From Hofstenia miamia (taxonomy: Eukaryota; Xenacoelomorpha; Acoela): a stretch of 64,000 bases of DNA. The stretch lies in assembly GCA_004352715.1 (NCBI GenBank), contig SCFE01000119.1, positions 1,186,553 to 1,250,552 of the forward strand. The letters are read 5' to 3'. A program made the position numbers and the translations under genes. Within the stretch, counting starts at the first letter, position 1. Each line of letters starts with the position of its first letter. The notes below the pieces were generated by a model. That model saw only the letters and a list, made by a program, of their open reading frames with translations, was not told the origin of the DNA and ran no database searches. This document shows positions 1-12,400 of the stretch, one piece after another.

Positions 1-256
1 CATCACTTAAATCAGTAAATAAGATGTTTGCATAATTAAGGTGGCTCATGATAAAAGCATGGAAGAATTGAATAATTGCAATCTTCGGGATCATTCTTTT
101 AAATAATGGTGTTATATTTGCCAATTTTAATTTATCTGGAAAAAGGAGTGTCTTATACAATTATTTAAAATGTAGGATATTGGTTCAGGTATTAAGTCAC
201 CTGAGAGTTTTAGGAACCACGTTGGTATTAGAGAGGGTCCACTTGATTTATTTTTT
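1..256 (-). pseudogene. LINE reverse transcriptase remnants (same element as the endonuclease at 335-955)
   Basis: Reading leftward from about 256, the minus strand gives a peptide with SSGPSLIPTWFLKLSGD, then PDKLKLANITPLFK. This matches the N-terminal block of non-LTR reverse transcriptases (SSGPDGIP...LK, then FPxxLKxAxITPxFK). It then jumps directly into FFHAFIMSHLNYANILF, which resembles the C-terminal 'SRLNYCNSLL' block, so the catalytic palm is deleted. The fragment continues past the left edge. Order and strand agree with the endonuclease at 335-955 and the esterase-like ORF1 at 1871-2524, so all three are probably one decayed L2/CR1-like LINE. There is no sign of function. Confidence 0.7.
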
Positions 257-334
257 AAACATTTTATCGACTTTATGATTTCATATTTTGTTGCAAAACG
301 AAAAGAGAAAGAGGTTGGAGTTCCTTTGGGTTTA

Positions 335-955
335 TTAAGGCAAAAAGGTGCATTTATACCGTTGTAGTTTCCTAAATTTAGGAAAACTNATTATATTCGT
401 GTTATAACTCAGAGCAGTAGAAAATTCATCTTCCATTTGTAAGAAAAAAATATTTATATACGGCTTATTTGGACAATAAAAGATATTTAATAATTGAATA
501 TTACAATTTTTGTCTGGGTTTCGAATTTCAACCCAAAGACTTTCATAAGTTGAATCTTTTGTTGTATCTGTCCTAAGTTTAAGTTTGAGTATTTTAGGTA
601 TTAAAAACAAGACACCACCTCCTTTTCTTTTATTAAAAATAAAGGTTGGATTTCTGTTCTTTTTAAATATTTTAAATTTAGAGTTATCAATCGGCCAGGA
701 CAAATTGTAATTATCATTTGTAAGCCAAGTTTCAGTTATGCTCAGAATAAAGTTTGAATCCAGTTCAAAAATGAATTGTCTAAGTTCCGAATTTTTTTTT
801 GAGAGATTCTGAAAATTTATGTTAATATATTTAAAATGCATTATGTTTGATAATTCTGAGTATTCATAAATATTATCAGCTTTGGAAGGCTCGGGATTAA
901 TCTCGATGCCGGATATAGTAACATTATTGTTAGTACAAAAAAGTAGAATAAAGAA
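335..955 (-). pseudogene. LINE ORF2 N-terminus: 2A-like motif and AP-endonuclease fragment
   Basis: An open frame on the minus strand reads through TISGIEINPEPSK (about 905-865) into NINFQNLSKKNSELRQFI, SITETWLTND, a GGGVLFLI strand, ESLWVEIRNP and LLNIFYCPN. These correspond to the start, the ETWL block and the central strands of the apurinic-type endonuclease of L2/CR1 LINEs. The leading motif resembles the (G)DIExNPGP signature found at the start of many such ORF2s, which is also the 2A-like peptide consensus; here the terminal GP is EP, so it is degenerate. The frame covers only about the first 150 residues of the domain and contains one N (base 389). The domain's C-terminal catalytic SDH block is absent. 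Confidence 0.75.
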
Positions 956-1041
956 TGTTTTGTTGTTTTAATGAAAATCCATTTTTTAAATATCTTGTAT
1001 GTATTCATGCTGTTTCTTAAATTATGTTTAGATATAAGTAA

Positions 1042-1474
1042 GGGAAGTGATCCAAATTCAATACGTTAACAACACTGTTAACAAATGGTGTTTTACGTTA
1101 ATATGACTGTAAACCAAATCGTTAACTTACACTCAAAATAAATTCGCTAAAGATGAAGTTTACATTAAAGGCGTGTTTTTTTCCGCAAATTTTATTACAA
1201 ATAACTTTGACAATTTAGGTTCTGCACATTTCTTCAAATATATCTATGCAAATAAATTTATTAAGCGTATGTAGACATTTNNNNNNNNNNNNNNNNNNNN
1301 NNNNNNNNNNNNNNNNNNNNNNNNNNNNNNNNNNNNNNNNATTTAGGTTCTGCACATTTCTTCAAATATATCTATGCAAATAAATTTATTAAGCGTATGC
1401 AGACATTTGAAGCTAGAATTGTTGTTTACGGTTGCATTTTCACTTGTTAACGTATTGAATTTGGATCACTTCCC
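1042..1474. mobile_element. Harbinger-type MITE with perfect 31-bp terminal inverted repeats
   Basis: The left end starts GGGAAGTGATCCAAATTCAA and the 31 bases at 1042-1072 are an exact inverted copy of 1444-1474. A 3-bp TAA direct repeat flanks it (1039-1041 and 1475-1477). TIRs beginning GG and a TAA/TTA target duplication are typical of PIF/Harbinger elements. There is no coding capacity. The interior holds a 60-N gap and an assembly-like duplication, so the true length is uncertain. It sits between ORF1 and ORF2 of a LINE, so it inserted after that LINE. Confidence 0.75.
1213..1408. repeat. 68-bp duplication around a 60-N gap (probable assembly artefact)
   Basis: Bases 1213-1280 recur at 1341-1408 with one difference near the end (gtatGTAG versus gtatGCAG). 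The two copies directly abut the run of N at 1281-1340. This is the pattern expected when two overlapping contig ends were scaffolded with a gap instead of being merged. Confidence 0.8.
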
Positions 1475-1870
1475 TAAGGTTTCTCTAATACAGATAATAT
1501 TGAATTTTGAGTTAAGAATAATTAGAATTAAATATATGAAAGAATGGGAGTTATTTGCGATAGCATAAATTAGGTGAAAAATTCGCCATAACCCAATGAA
1601 CGTAAAAAATATAAAAATAAAATTTACCATCATTTGAAAAGTCTAAGAAAGTTTCTAATCCTCTGAATCTCGGCGGGTGATAACGGCGATGGTTTTGAGA
1701 GAATGTCGGCATAACTTCGTCGCATGTTTATTGGCGGTGAAAGAAGGCATCTTTTGGCGGGGATTGTTCAAAGGTGTTGGGCGGCGTTTGTAAAAATGGC
1801 TGGCGTGCGTTTGAGAACCGGTGTTGAGACGGAAACGGTAAGATAAAAGATTTCGAGCTGGCGGTGTAGG

Positions 1871-2524
1871 TCATTTCATCACGTAATCGCTGATTAAATA
1901 CTCGGCTCGGTGGCGTGCTAAAAAAGAATTTGATGGACCGTGCAAGCGTTGCATAACCTTGTTTAGTGTAGTGATAGAATAAACTTCTATCAACAGAAGA
2001 TCATAAATAAAAACAGAGTTGTCTAAAACGGCGTTTTGTTTAATAAGTAAATTCAGTTCAGCGGATTTTTTGTTTTGCACCTCATCCTTAGGAAAAGGAG
2101 CAACTTCACCAAGGAAAAATTTAGCTGAACTAAATTTAGTTTTAATAACATTAATTAATTTCTTATACTTATCTGTAAAATCTTTCTATTGCATTAAGTT
2201 GTTTCTTGCTATTGTAATGAGAATTTTCTTTAAATTATTCGATTCGGGATAAAGCGGAAATACATCAGCGATGTCTTCAATGGTGGCGCCCGGATACGAA
2301 TGAACACATGTAGAAGTTCTTAGTAATCTCGGAGTTTTCAGATGACGGTACATTGATGATCCGATGACATGAAATTCAGGAGTTTCTTTGATGGTTGCTA
2401 GCACGTTGAACAGGATAATTGGTTCATCCCTGCCGAGATTCTTGAGAGGAGCTAATAATTTAGTTTTGCCTAACTCCTCTTCAGGTAACGCAATGAGCGA
2501 AGTAGCGTTAAGCGTGGTAAGCAC
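1871..2524 (-). pseudogene. LINE ORF1 with SGNH-hydrolase (esterase)-like domain, decayed
   Basis: Two minus-strand open frames (2524-2186, then 2080-1871, bridged by DKYKKLINVIKTKFSSAKFF in the same direction) give recognisable SGNH blocks in order. Block I is VIGSSMYRHL (normally GDS; the Ser nucleophile position is kept). The PGATIEDI glycine block follows, then ARNNL where GxND/GTNN is expected, and a final RLHGPSNSFLARHR like the C-terminal D-x-x-H region. An esterase-type ORF1 is known in CR1/L2 LINEs and fits the endonuclease downstream on the same strand. Stops and frameshifts make it a pseudogene. Assignment is by motif recognition only. Confidence 0.6.
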
Positions 2525-3336
2525 AGAGCGCTAGCAAGGTAAAAGCATCGGTAATTATATATTCCATTTGCATGCTGAAAAGGGCAATTAGCACTAGAAA
2601 AGTTAGATGGGAAAAGATAGATTAATATTAAACTAAGTACTATGCTTATCATAAACATTAAATTGGAATGTTAGATTCAGGCATATTAATAAATTTTAAA
2701 CTTTTATTATATCAACTGATTCTAGTTCAAATCAAGATGCTTAGCGCGTATATTTTGAAACATCTTTTTGCACAACTTGAATACTGTCATTTTTTTTAAA
2801 ATAGCGTAAATTTTTCAGTATGCAAAGATATATTGGTGTTAATTTCTATTAAGTCTTGCAAACTTACGATAACTGCTATCAACCCTGTTAAGTTTACTTA
2901 ATTCATTTTCAGAATACATACTAAAAGTCAAAGTAGTATATTGGAAAATATTGTAAAAATATACTTCCTAATTGGAACGTAAGCATTTATGAGCGGCCGA
3001 TATTATTTCAATTTCATGTGACGTTATATGACCAGCACATATATTTGAAGGGAAACTAGTTTAGCCCATCTTTGCATTTATTAGGACACTCTTCAGATTA
3101 AAAATAAGCGAAATTGAAATTTCCTGTGTGAAGCAAAAATTTACATTCTCAGCGGTTATCCAATATACCCTTATCTTATCAATATTTTGCACTCTAATGC
3201 TGAAAGATTCATATTCACCTAAAATAAATATTGTTTTCTACGAAAAAATTCTTCCAAAACTAGAGATTACAGATGCAATTTCATTAATTTCCTAACAAAC
3301 TAATATTAATCTACAATGTGGTTAATAAAATTCGAT

Positions 3337-3391
3337 TTAACCCTTTGACTCAGGCAAAATGAATGACGAAAACCTTTCATCAATACTACAG
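3337..3391 (-). CDS. Membrane-protein gene, candidate terminal exon 8
   Basis: After acceptor tgtataag the phase left by exon 7 gives S-CSIDERFSSFILPESKG and a TAA at 3339-3337. The acceptor is only moderate, with two alternative AGs just upstream. One of them gives a shorter tail and the other a longer one. Confidence 0.4.
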
Positions 3392-6386
3392 CTTATACAA
3401 GAATAAATTACTAAAAAAGAATAACTGCAAATTTCAAAGTCAAAAAAGGAGTTAAAAACCATTTCTTACCGAAGTTTACGACAAAAATGGCAGAAACGTA
3501 AATCTCAAATATCCCAAAAATGCAAGTCCATTTTATTTGTATATTTTTCCGTCTACCTATGTTTATGGAGTTTTTGAAAAGCCATTGCCTCACCCTCTTT
3601 AATGAACTAGAAAAACTGGATACAAATTTACAATTTATTAAATTAGAAAATACAAAATATACAATATTAAACTACAAACTATTGTCGCCAAAATATGAAT
3701 ATTTACAATGATACAAGTTTATTTACATCTCATGCGTATGTGCCTTTTGTGATTGTACTTACTGGCGTATTTTGACACAACACATCTCTGTTTAGCTTTC
3801 TGATGCGGTAACAGAAAATTACTGTGACAGCAGTCGTCAAGGCGAATGACAAAATGGCAACCATTACCAACACTAAACAACACATTAGTTCCAGTTACTT
3901 AGCAACTAAGTCAATGAAAAATGAATAACGATATTAAACCAAATATTTTCCTAGTTCACCTTGATATTCGTCAACCAAAAAATTCATCGTTGTTTTTCTT
4001 CATCTTTTTACAATAATATAAGGTACCATATGAAAAAACAAAAAAATAAAATTAAAAAATTTTGAAACAAAAGAATATGCTTAATAAAATCCATTATTGT
4101 TCTTATTAAGACACTTCGAGCAAACTTCCGAAAGTGCTTAGAGGGGAAATTACATCATTCTTGATATGTATTGATGAAATCTATTTATATAACATGACAG
4201 TCACCTACGCTTTTCAGTGCATTCTTTAAATACAACATCATAAAACTACCTTGGGTGGAAATCAAACTAGTTCTATTGATAAAAATCTAAGTCAACTTTA
4301 GGTTTAAATCGATTAGGTTGCTTTTTGAGCAACAATAAACTTTTTCGAATTAGTAATTTAAATTTTACCATTTTCTATATCGTAGTCTATAATTATATGT
4401 AAACCTTTCTACGCGCGTACAAGAGAATATTTAATGTATGTATAATGGAAATTTCTCAAGAGGGAAAAATATTAATTTAGAACATAAAGTGACATTGTAT
4501 TTTAAAATGCGGTCATACTGAAGCAGAGTTCCACATCTGGTTAAAATAAATATTCAATTAACCCATACATGACCAAGTTTGTAATTATCCAATTATCCAT
4601 TAGCATAATCTAACATCATAATAAATATTTTTGTCTTGTTCTTAAAGTCTGCACACACTCCTAAGTTAAAAATTGTGGTCGCAAAAATATAAAAGCATGA
4701 TACTAAATCAGGATACAGTACTATTGATGGTAATTTTCAAAACACTTATGAAGGGCAATTTTACAAGCTTTGCAACTTCATTCAGTTTTGTTTTTGCACC
4801 GCTTACATTCACATCTAAACGATGAACTACTAATAACAATATGAGGCAGCTGAGACAGTCGAAGCGATTTTAAGCTTGATGCAGACACTCGCTGGACTAA
4901 TGCATGGCTTTGTAAATAAGTTGTTTGTAAAATATTTCATGCAAAATAAAACTAAAATCATTTTTAGAAATTCTTATGACGTAGATTTAAAGCTCCAGCG
5001 GTCGTATATGGCCGTAAGATGGTTTTTGCCATGTTGACAACAGTTTCAACTATTCAGTCTATTTAGTAATCATTTAATTATTGATGCTTTATTAGTGAGG
5101 AAAATTAATTTCTAATTCCAATCGAATAGCCTCATAAAAAATAACATTTACCTGGCCATAGAATTTTTGTTTACTACATTAACTGTCAAACAGAAACATA
5201 AAACTAAAAATATATAAATTATTGAGAGTTAATCAGAGAATGGTTCATATCAGAATAAACTAAAAAACAAATTCATATCATATATGACTTCGCGGTCTGA
5301 AAGGGGCTAAAATGAAATTTCTTAATAAAAACGTCAAATTGAATTTCTATTTTCAGCTGCTTGGCATTATAGCTAAAGGCATCATATGGAAATTTTAAAA
5401 ATGTAAATTTACATTAGAGAACAAAGGAATGTTACAAAAAATGAATTTATATCGTTTGATTGCTTTATGCAAATAATTTAGTTTGATAATTAATAAATTC
5501 CCCTAAACTGTAAAGCCAATTAAAGTACATGTAATCATACAAAATGACAAATAGATGTGTCGAAAAACAAAATACAACATTTCCAAATTAGCAACTTCAA
5601 GAATTTCTAGAATATATATATATATATATATATANAGACCACAGGGGAAAAACTAGTGATGTCACATTTTTGGTATTTTGGAGTTATGCTTGCCTACATA
5701 TAGTATTTGAACTGTAGATTCATGTTAAAGCTAAATAAAATGGAAAACCAGTGATATCTAGTGAAATTTAGCCTTTGAAATATTTATATACTGTGGAAAA
5801 ATAAGTGATGTCCTAACTGTTCAATGGAAAAATAGGCAATGTCCCATTAGACGAAATTTTTATTTTAAAAATTTGCTATATTGCATTGTAAAATATTGAA
5901 TTAGTATGTAAAAATCAAAGGGAAATTTGGTATTTTTGCAAAGTAGAGAACCAGACATTTTTTGACAACTTAAAGACATGTGATATTTTGGGGGAGGAAG
6001 AGGATGATGGGGAGGAAGAATTTTAGGTTTAAAGTGACACTGAATCTTGTTAATCTGTGTTATATACACTATATTACATTATATGTGGCATTTATTGTTA
6101 GAAAAATAAACAAAATATTTATAAAAATCAGCCTTATTACTATTCAATGGAATAACAGGTGATGTCCAAATCTGATATATGAGCAGTTTACCATGCACTC
6201 ACTAACCCATGCTGCATAAATTCTATAACTACCACTGCTGAAAGATCTGTAAGATGTATTAGTACGTGGGGAAAAATTTTTGTTACAATTGATGGTAATT
6301 GTGGCTAGCTGTGACATTGCAAATCTTAAAAATTGAATTTCTCCATTTAGAATATGTGTGACATCACTGGTTTTTCCCCTGTGGTC

Positions 6387-6420
<34 letters not shown>

Positions 6421-9400
6421 NNNNNNNNNNNNNNNNNNNNNNNNNNNNNNNNNNNNNNNNNNNNNNNNNNNNNNNNNNNNNNNNNNNNNNNNNNNNNNNN
6501 NNNNNNNNNNNNNNNNNNNNNNNNNNNNNNNNNNNNNNNNNNNNNNNNNNNNNNNNNNNNNTATATATATATATACAGTACTGGAAATATGTATTCGACC
6601 ACCATGCTATTTTCAATAAATAATGAACATTCATTGGCTAGAGTGTGTCTAAGATTATAACTAAGTGTTACTTTGATGAGAAAAGAAAATCTGTATGGCT
6701 AATACCATAAAATATGCAGAACAATTGGCTATTCATTTTTAATCAAAATGAGAAAACTTGCATTGGAAAAATGTATTCAGATACCTAAAAAATTTTTAAC
6801 AAATTAAAAAATCCGAAGAAAGTAAATTCAAAATAAGATACATAAATTAATAATTGATGAAATATAAGCGCTTAGCAACAAAATTCTCTCTTCTAATATT
6901 TTGTAGGGTGCCCCTTTGAGTGAATAACAGCTTCAAGGCGATCAGGGATTGAAATAAGTCTTTCAATAAAGCTGTTGGGAATTGCATAAAATTCTTTCTT
7001 TTATTGCTCCACAGCTCGTTTTCAGTGTGAAGAGTATGCTGTCCATTTCGATATTTGACCTTTTCCACGCATTTTCGATGTTAAGGTCTTGAGATTGGCC
7101 AAGCCTGTTAGCAAGGATAGCAACCCCATTATTGTGGAAGAGGTTTTTCACTTCTTTTGAGGTATGGCATGGAGCACCATCCTGCTGATATATTTAATCA
7201 TTTGTAAGGAGTGACAAGAGTTCCTTTTGAAGAATCCGAGCATATAGAGAGCTTCAGGGAGATCCAGTGATGTCAACAATCTTGCAAAGGTCACACTTCC
7301 ATATTGCACCCCATACTACTACAACCTTAGCACCATACTTCATGGTGCTTCGAGTAAATTGAGGCAATAATCGGAACTTCTGCCCAGTTGGTATCTTTAT
7401 CAAAATTTTTTGTGATGAGTATAGCTCAAATCTTGACTCATCTGAAAACATTAGACCAATGTTAAGGTGAATTGCCTCTCATCAACTTGGCCCAGCTCAG
7501 CCGACATAATCTTTGCTTTGAGGTTAAGAATGGCTTTCTGGATGCACCGAAAGTACAAATTGAGTACTTCTTCAGGATGTTTCGCAAAGTTCTTGCAGTC
7601 ATGAAGTGACAATCAGAACATTCCTTGCGAATTTCCTCTGAAGTCTTCCTGGGATTTCGCTTTGAAAGGCACACAAGAGCCGATTGAGAGGTTTTGTAGG
7701 TCTTCTTTTATCTTCCGGATTTTGGCTTGGGGGCAATGGTGTTTTCAGAAGTGAAACGTCTGATGATATCCCGACAGTACTTCGAGATCACTCTACAAGT
7801 CGCGCTATACTACATTGATTCATCCCTTCCAAATGCTTGGAGATAATCAACTCGCGATGGCAAGAGGTACGTAAAAACACAACTTTTTGCTGAATCATGC
7901 ACTTCCAGATTAATTATAGTTCATAAACATTGATTGTATTGTTTTTAAACCAAATTTTCTATATATAACAGATTACGCCCGGCAAGCAAAGGGTGTGCTT
8001 CAAGGTGATTCACTTAGTCCACTGCTCTTTAGCAGCTTCATCGCGGATTTACCCCCGGTCCTGAACAGTACAGGCGTAAAGTGTTTACTTTATGCAGACG
8101 ATTTGCTCATTTGGTCAACGAATAGGTGCGAATTACAAGCAGCTTTAGCGAATCTTGAAGCTTGGTATGTAGAAAATGATCTTGATACGTTACTAATGCC
8201 ATGGTTTTCACCATTCAATATGCTGCAAAGCAAATTTCCATACTGACTCGATAACGACCTTTTGGACATCATTTATTGAATTGCTCTGACAATTCAAGAT
8301 CTTTAGTGCAGCGGTTTGCTTTAGTGAAATAGTGCTTATTCACTTGTCTGATTTGTAATCTTGTACCCCATCGGGTGTTTATATTGAATAAATAAACATT
8401 GAAAATCTCTAAAAAAACGTTTATGGTAGATATACGCAATGATATAGCGACATCCTGTACCATAGTAAACTGTCCGCAGCGCCGAAATGCCTACACCGTG
8501 GCGATAAAAAGGCTGAGTATAAAAAATTTGTTTGTATTACCTAGACCGAAAGTATATATTTAAGAAAAATATGGAAACAATTGAAATAAAGCAATTTCAA
8601 GAGGAATGCCTTGGAGAATGGCTTTGTTAATGATTTATTGGAATATTTCCAACAATGATTTATTATTAATGAACAAAAACGGTAGGTTCTGAATTTAATA
8701 ACTTAATGAATCATATACAAAATTTGTTAATGTCGGTTTTTCATTACGATAATATAAGACATTGCCTTTGCAATCTACATCACTAACCTCAGAACTTACA
8801 GCATACAACAGAAGGATCAATTACCATATACAGGGTGAGCCAGAAGTAACTACGTTTCAAACAATGTTACACAATTGGCAAAAGTAGACTCACTTTACAT
8901 ATGGGTACATAGTAGTTCATGAAAGTAATTTAGACATCGTTGTGATCAACCTGCAAGCCTTCAATCTGTATGCACAAGGAAAACCATACGAAACATGGGA
9001 GGTCGTTGATAGCAACAAGGAAGAGAACGGAACCTTGAGGAGAACCACTAGAGACAAGAGCAGGGGAAGAAATAGACGAGTTGATTTTGACACACTTACG
9101 ACGATTGGACAGGTAAGACTGAAAGAGCTCGATGAAATCAGCATCAAAGTTAAATAAACTTATTTTGTCATGAAGGATAGAATGAGGGAGCCGATCAAAA
9201 GCATACATTTTTAAAAATATAATCATCCTCCTAATTCAAAAATACGTAATTAGAAATATTTTGAAAAAATCTAGTTATATTAAGAAGATTAAGTTAACAT
9301 AAGAAATAGTTTCGTGTTAACTGAAATACAGAATAGTGTTACAGACTTAGAGGAACGACATAAGAGAAATACACTTCATATTGAAAAAATTTGAAAGCTC

Positions 9401-12400
9401 AATAATTGTAGTCGGATGAAATTAGGGATAAACATATCTACAAATAAAATACATGATAGATCGTCAAATACCGTTTAATACAAAATTGCGGTAAAATAAA
9501 CCAAAGTAACTTATAATTACACAAAATTTAATGATAGAGCCTCATAATAATTGAGGCCAAAATCTAGAATGAATTTTACGCACTATTAGCGTCTTACTTT
9601 ATACAGACAAAATTAACCAGTCATGTTTGAAACAAAACAAATCACCAGCAATAAACCACGTACATGTTGGCAACGAAAGTAGCTATGAATGTATTAATAA
9701 ATATTATGATTCAATTAAATGGCCACAATTGAAAATTTACGCATGAATCATTAAGATAAAAATACATCAACTATCTACATTCAATGCTTAAGAAATCGGA
9801 GTTCTTTGCAAAGAAATCCAATTAATTTTGCTTATGGATATTCAAGCAGAAAATTAGCCTTGGAACAAACTTAGAATTAGAACAGTGGTCTTTATGGACA
9901 ATCAAGTCCGCAATTTCATCAAGTTTGGCTTATAACATAAATCTATCAATGCTAAATATTTAATAAAATTAATTAGTAACTTTGTAAGATGTAGCGAATT
10001 CTAATTGTGTGAAAGAGCATTTGAACGGCGGTAAGTGTAGCCAAGATTCACATAATTGATCAATTCATGACAATAGCAAACGTTTATTAAACGAGAACTC
10101 GTCCTTTAAGCCCAACGTACTTTACTAAACAATTAAATACATCAATCAAAAACTTCGATAAATTCAAATTTCGAAAAATTAACTCAATTTTCTTTTCAAT
10201 TGGGCGGCGTTTCGCTTTTCACAGTAAAATATTTTGGTTACATGAAAAATTTAATGAAAATGAATATATGAGGGAACATTGTAAAAATTGGTACGAAAAA
10301 TCGTTGGAATTTATCGAAACAATAATCCCCTCCTCTACAAAAGTTCATTTTATACAAATTCAAATTTACGAAGAAATTTTAACATTAAAATAAATTTAGC
10401 AATTATTTCAGTGGCCCTTAGGTCAACTAATATTTATTTACATACCTAAAACTGCTTTATTAAATATGTAAAGATTGTTACTGTTGCTTCGTATATATTA
10501 GTTCATTTTTTACCCAATAAAAAGTTTCATTAATTTTTGACCAACACGAAAAATTGGTAAACTAAAGCTAAGCAATTACAAGATGTTATTTTAAAATGCA
10601 TGCATCCAGAATACATAACTAAAAACCACACTAAATGTTGCAGTAATAACAAAATTATCAATACATATTGTCACAAAATTATTCTAATTTTAATAATAAA
10701 ATTATTGATATTACGTAGAGTTGACTAAAATGTGAAAGTCCCTCACCATTACGTCCTACATAAACAAAATACTTTCGTTATTAATACATAAAGATAGAAA
10801 ATAATTACCAATGTATAAAGCCAAACTAGCCTTATTTTCTTGGTGTTGATGCATAGGTATTTTCATTTGTGGTGAGGATTTCGTGATCTTATCATCACTG
10901 TAAAACTCGATCTAAGTGATATATTTCAAATAAATATCTAAAAAATTTCGTAATTCAACTGTTTTTAAGTGTCCCCTTTTACTGCCGACTTATTTAGTGA
11001 TACAATGCATTGCTTGTAAATTCATGTTGCTGATATAAAATATGGCCAGAATTTTTATTATTTGTTATTATAATGCTAGATTGGTATATGATACCAAACG
11101 CATTTTCATTTCTAATAACATAGCTACGATATATTTGCTGTTTTTAAATTTATAATAACAATGTTTTGAAATTAGTCAGTAGAACTTTATTTGGTTAATA
11201 TATTGAACATAAACTGGGTTACCTAATGAGAATGAGACAACAGGTTATTGGCTGACATGATCGGACAGAAAAATAATTAGTGAAATAACAGCCACGGGAA
11301 CTTGTTGATAATTTTTCTTAATACGTTGCGTGCTGGCATATTTCATAAGAAGCGTTTTGTTTGTAGGCAGAAGATGATCTATCCATTTAACTTAACATTG
11401 CTTTCCTATCATAAAATATCAAAAGAAGGCATTGCCGATGTTGAATCTTATTGCGATTGTGCAAGTTTAAAATATTTGTCTCATTTTTTTGGATTCAGCA
11501 ATGCGCACTCTGTGGTATGGATTGAAGGAAGTGATTTGCTCTCAATAATTTTTTTTGTTCTAAGCTGTAACCGCAAATCATAAAAATCGAAGAACCTGTC
11601 AAAAGTAGATTGTGAGAAGAGAATTTCGAGTTTTCCAGCCCTTTGGAAATACGGTTAAAGCTAGTTACTAAGTGAAGGAAACCCTCAAATCATGCAAGGC
11701 CATGATACTGACAGTCTTTCGTTTGAATCTAATGATGATTATTTTCTTCATCAAAAAAGATATACGTATAAAAACTTTCAAATATCGTTTATGGCTAGGG
11801 ACATTTGAGGTAAGAAAAAAATACAAAATCTGACAGGAATAATTATTTAGGCATTTTTTACAAAATTATTAAATGTTGCGGTTTACTTTCAATAAACGGA
11901 ATCAAACAAACAAATTGTAATACATCCCATAAATATTTTGGATACTTATTACTCACTAATGTTATACATTAAAAGTTGAGTTTTTCAAATATCAAGCTGA
12001 TTACAAATACCGAGAAGCAGTTTAACCTCAAATTATTATAAGCCTAATTTGAGATAGAAATTAATATTTTAAAAATTTACTAAATTTTTAATTCGGAAAA
12101 GAAGGTCAAACTTTAAATGTCACAGTAACAATCATCAACACAAATTTCATTCATAATAATAATATATTTAAGTTTCATTACAGAGAAACTATTTATTCAC
12201 AAAATAACCTATTTCGTAGATAGCGATTCGGAAATACGGTTAGCTAGACAAATTGCTTGACAGCAGTCTCCGGTGGAGACCTGAAGTCGCATATCGTGTA
12301 ACAAGTGCAAAATTTCAGTTGTGAGATATACATGTTTTTGTGTTTAATGAATTCCACAAAAAGACTTTTTGAGTCACTTTTGTACAAGATAACCGTCTCT

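Noticed and set aside
6144-6660. Open frames of 89-153 codons on both strands across the gap at 6.4-6.6 kb
   Set aside because: They consist of poly-(YI) from the TA repeat plus N positions. The same applies to frames at 19.7-20.0, 27.4-27.7, 43.4 and 44.7-44.9 kb.
11302-11583. 93-codon plus-strand frame in the membrane-protein intron
   Set aside because: No domain, no splice sites and no supporting context.
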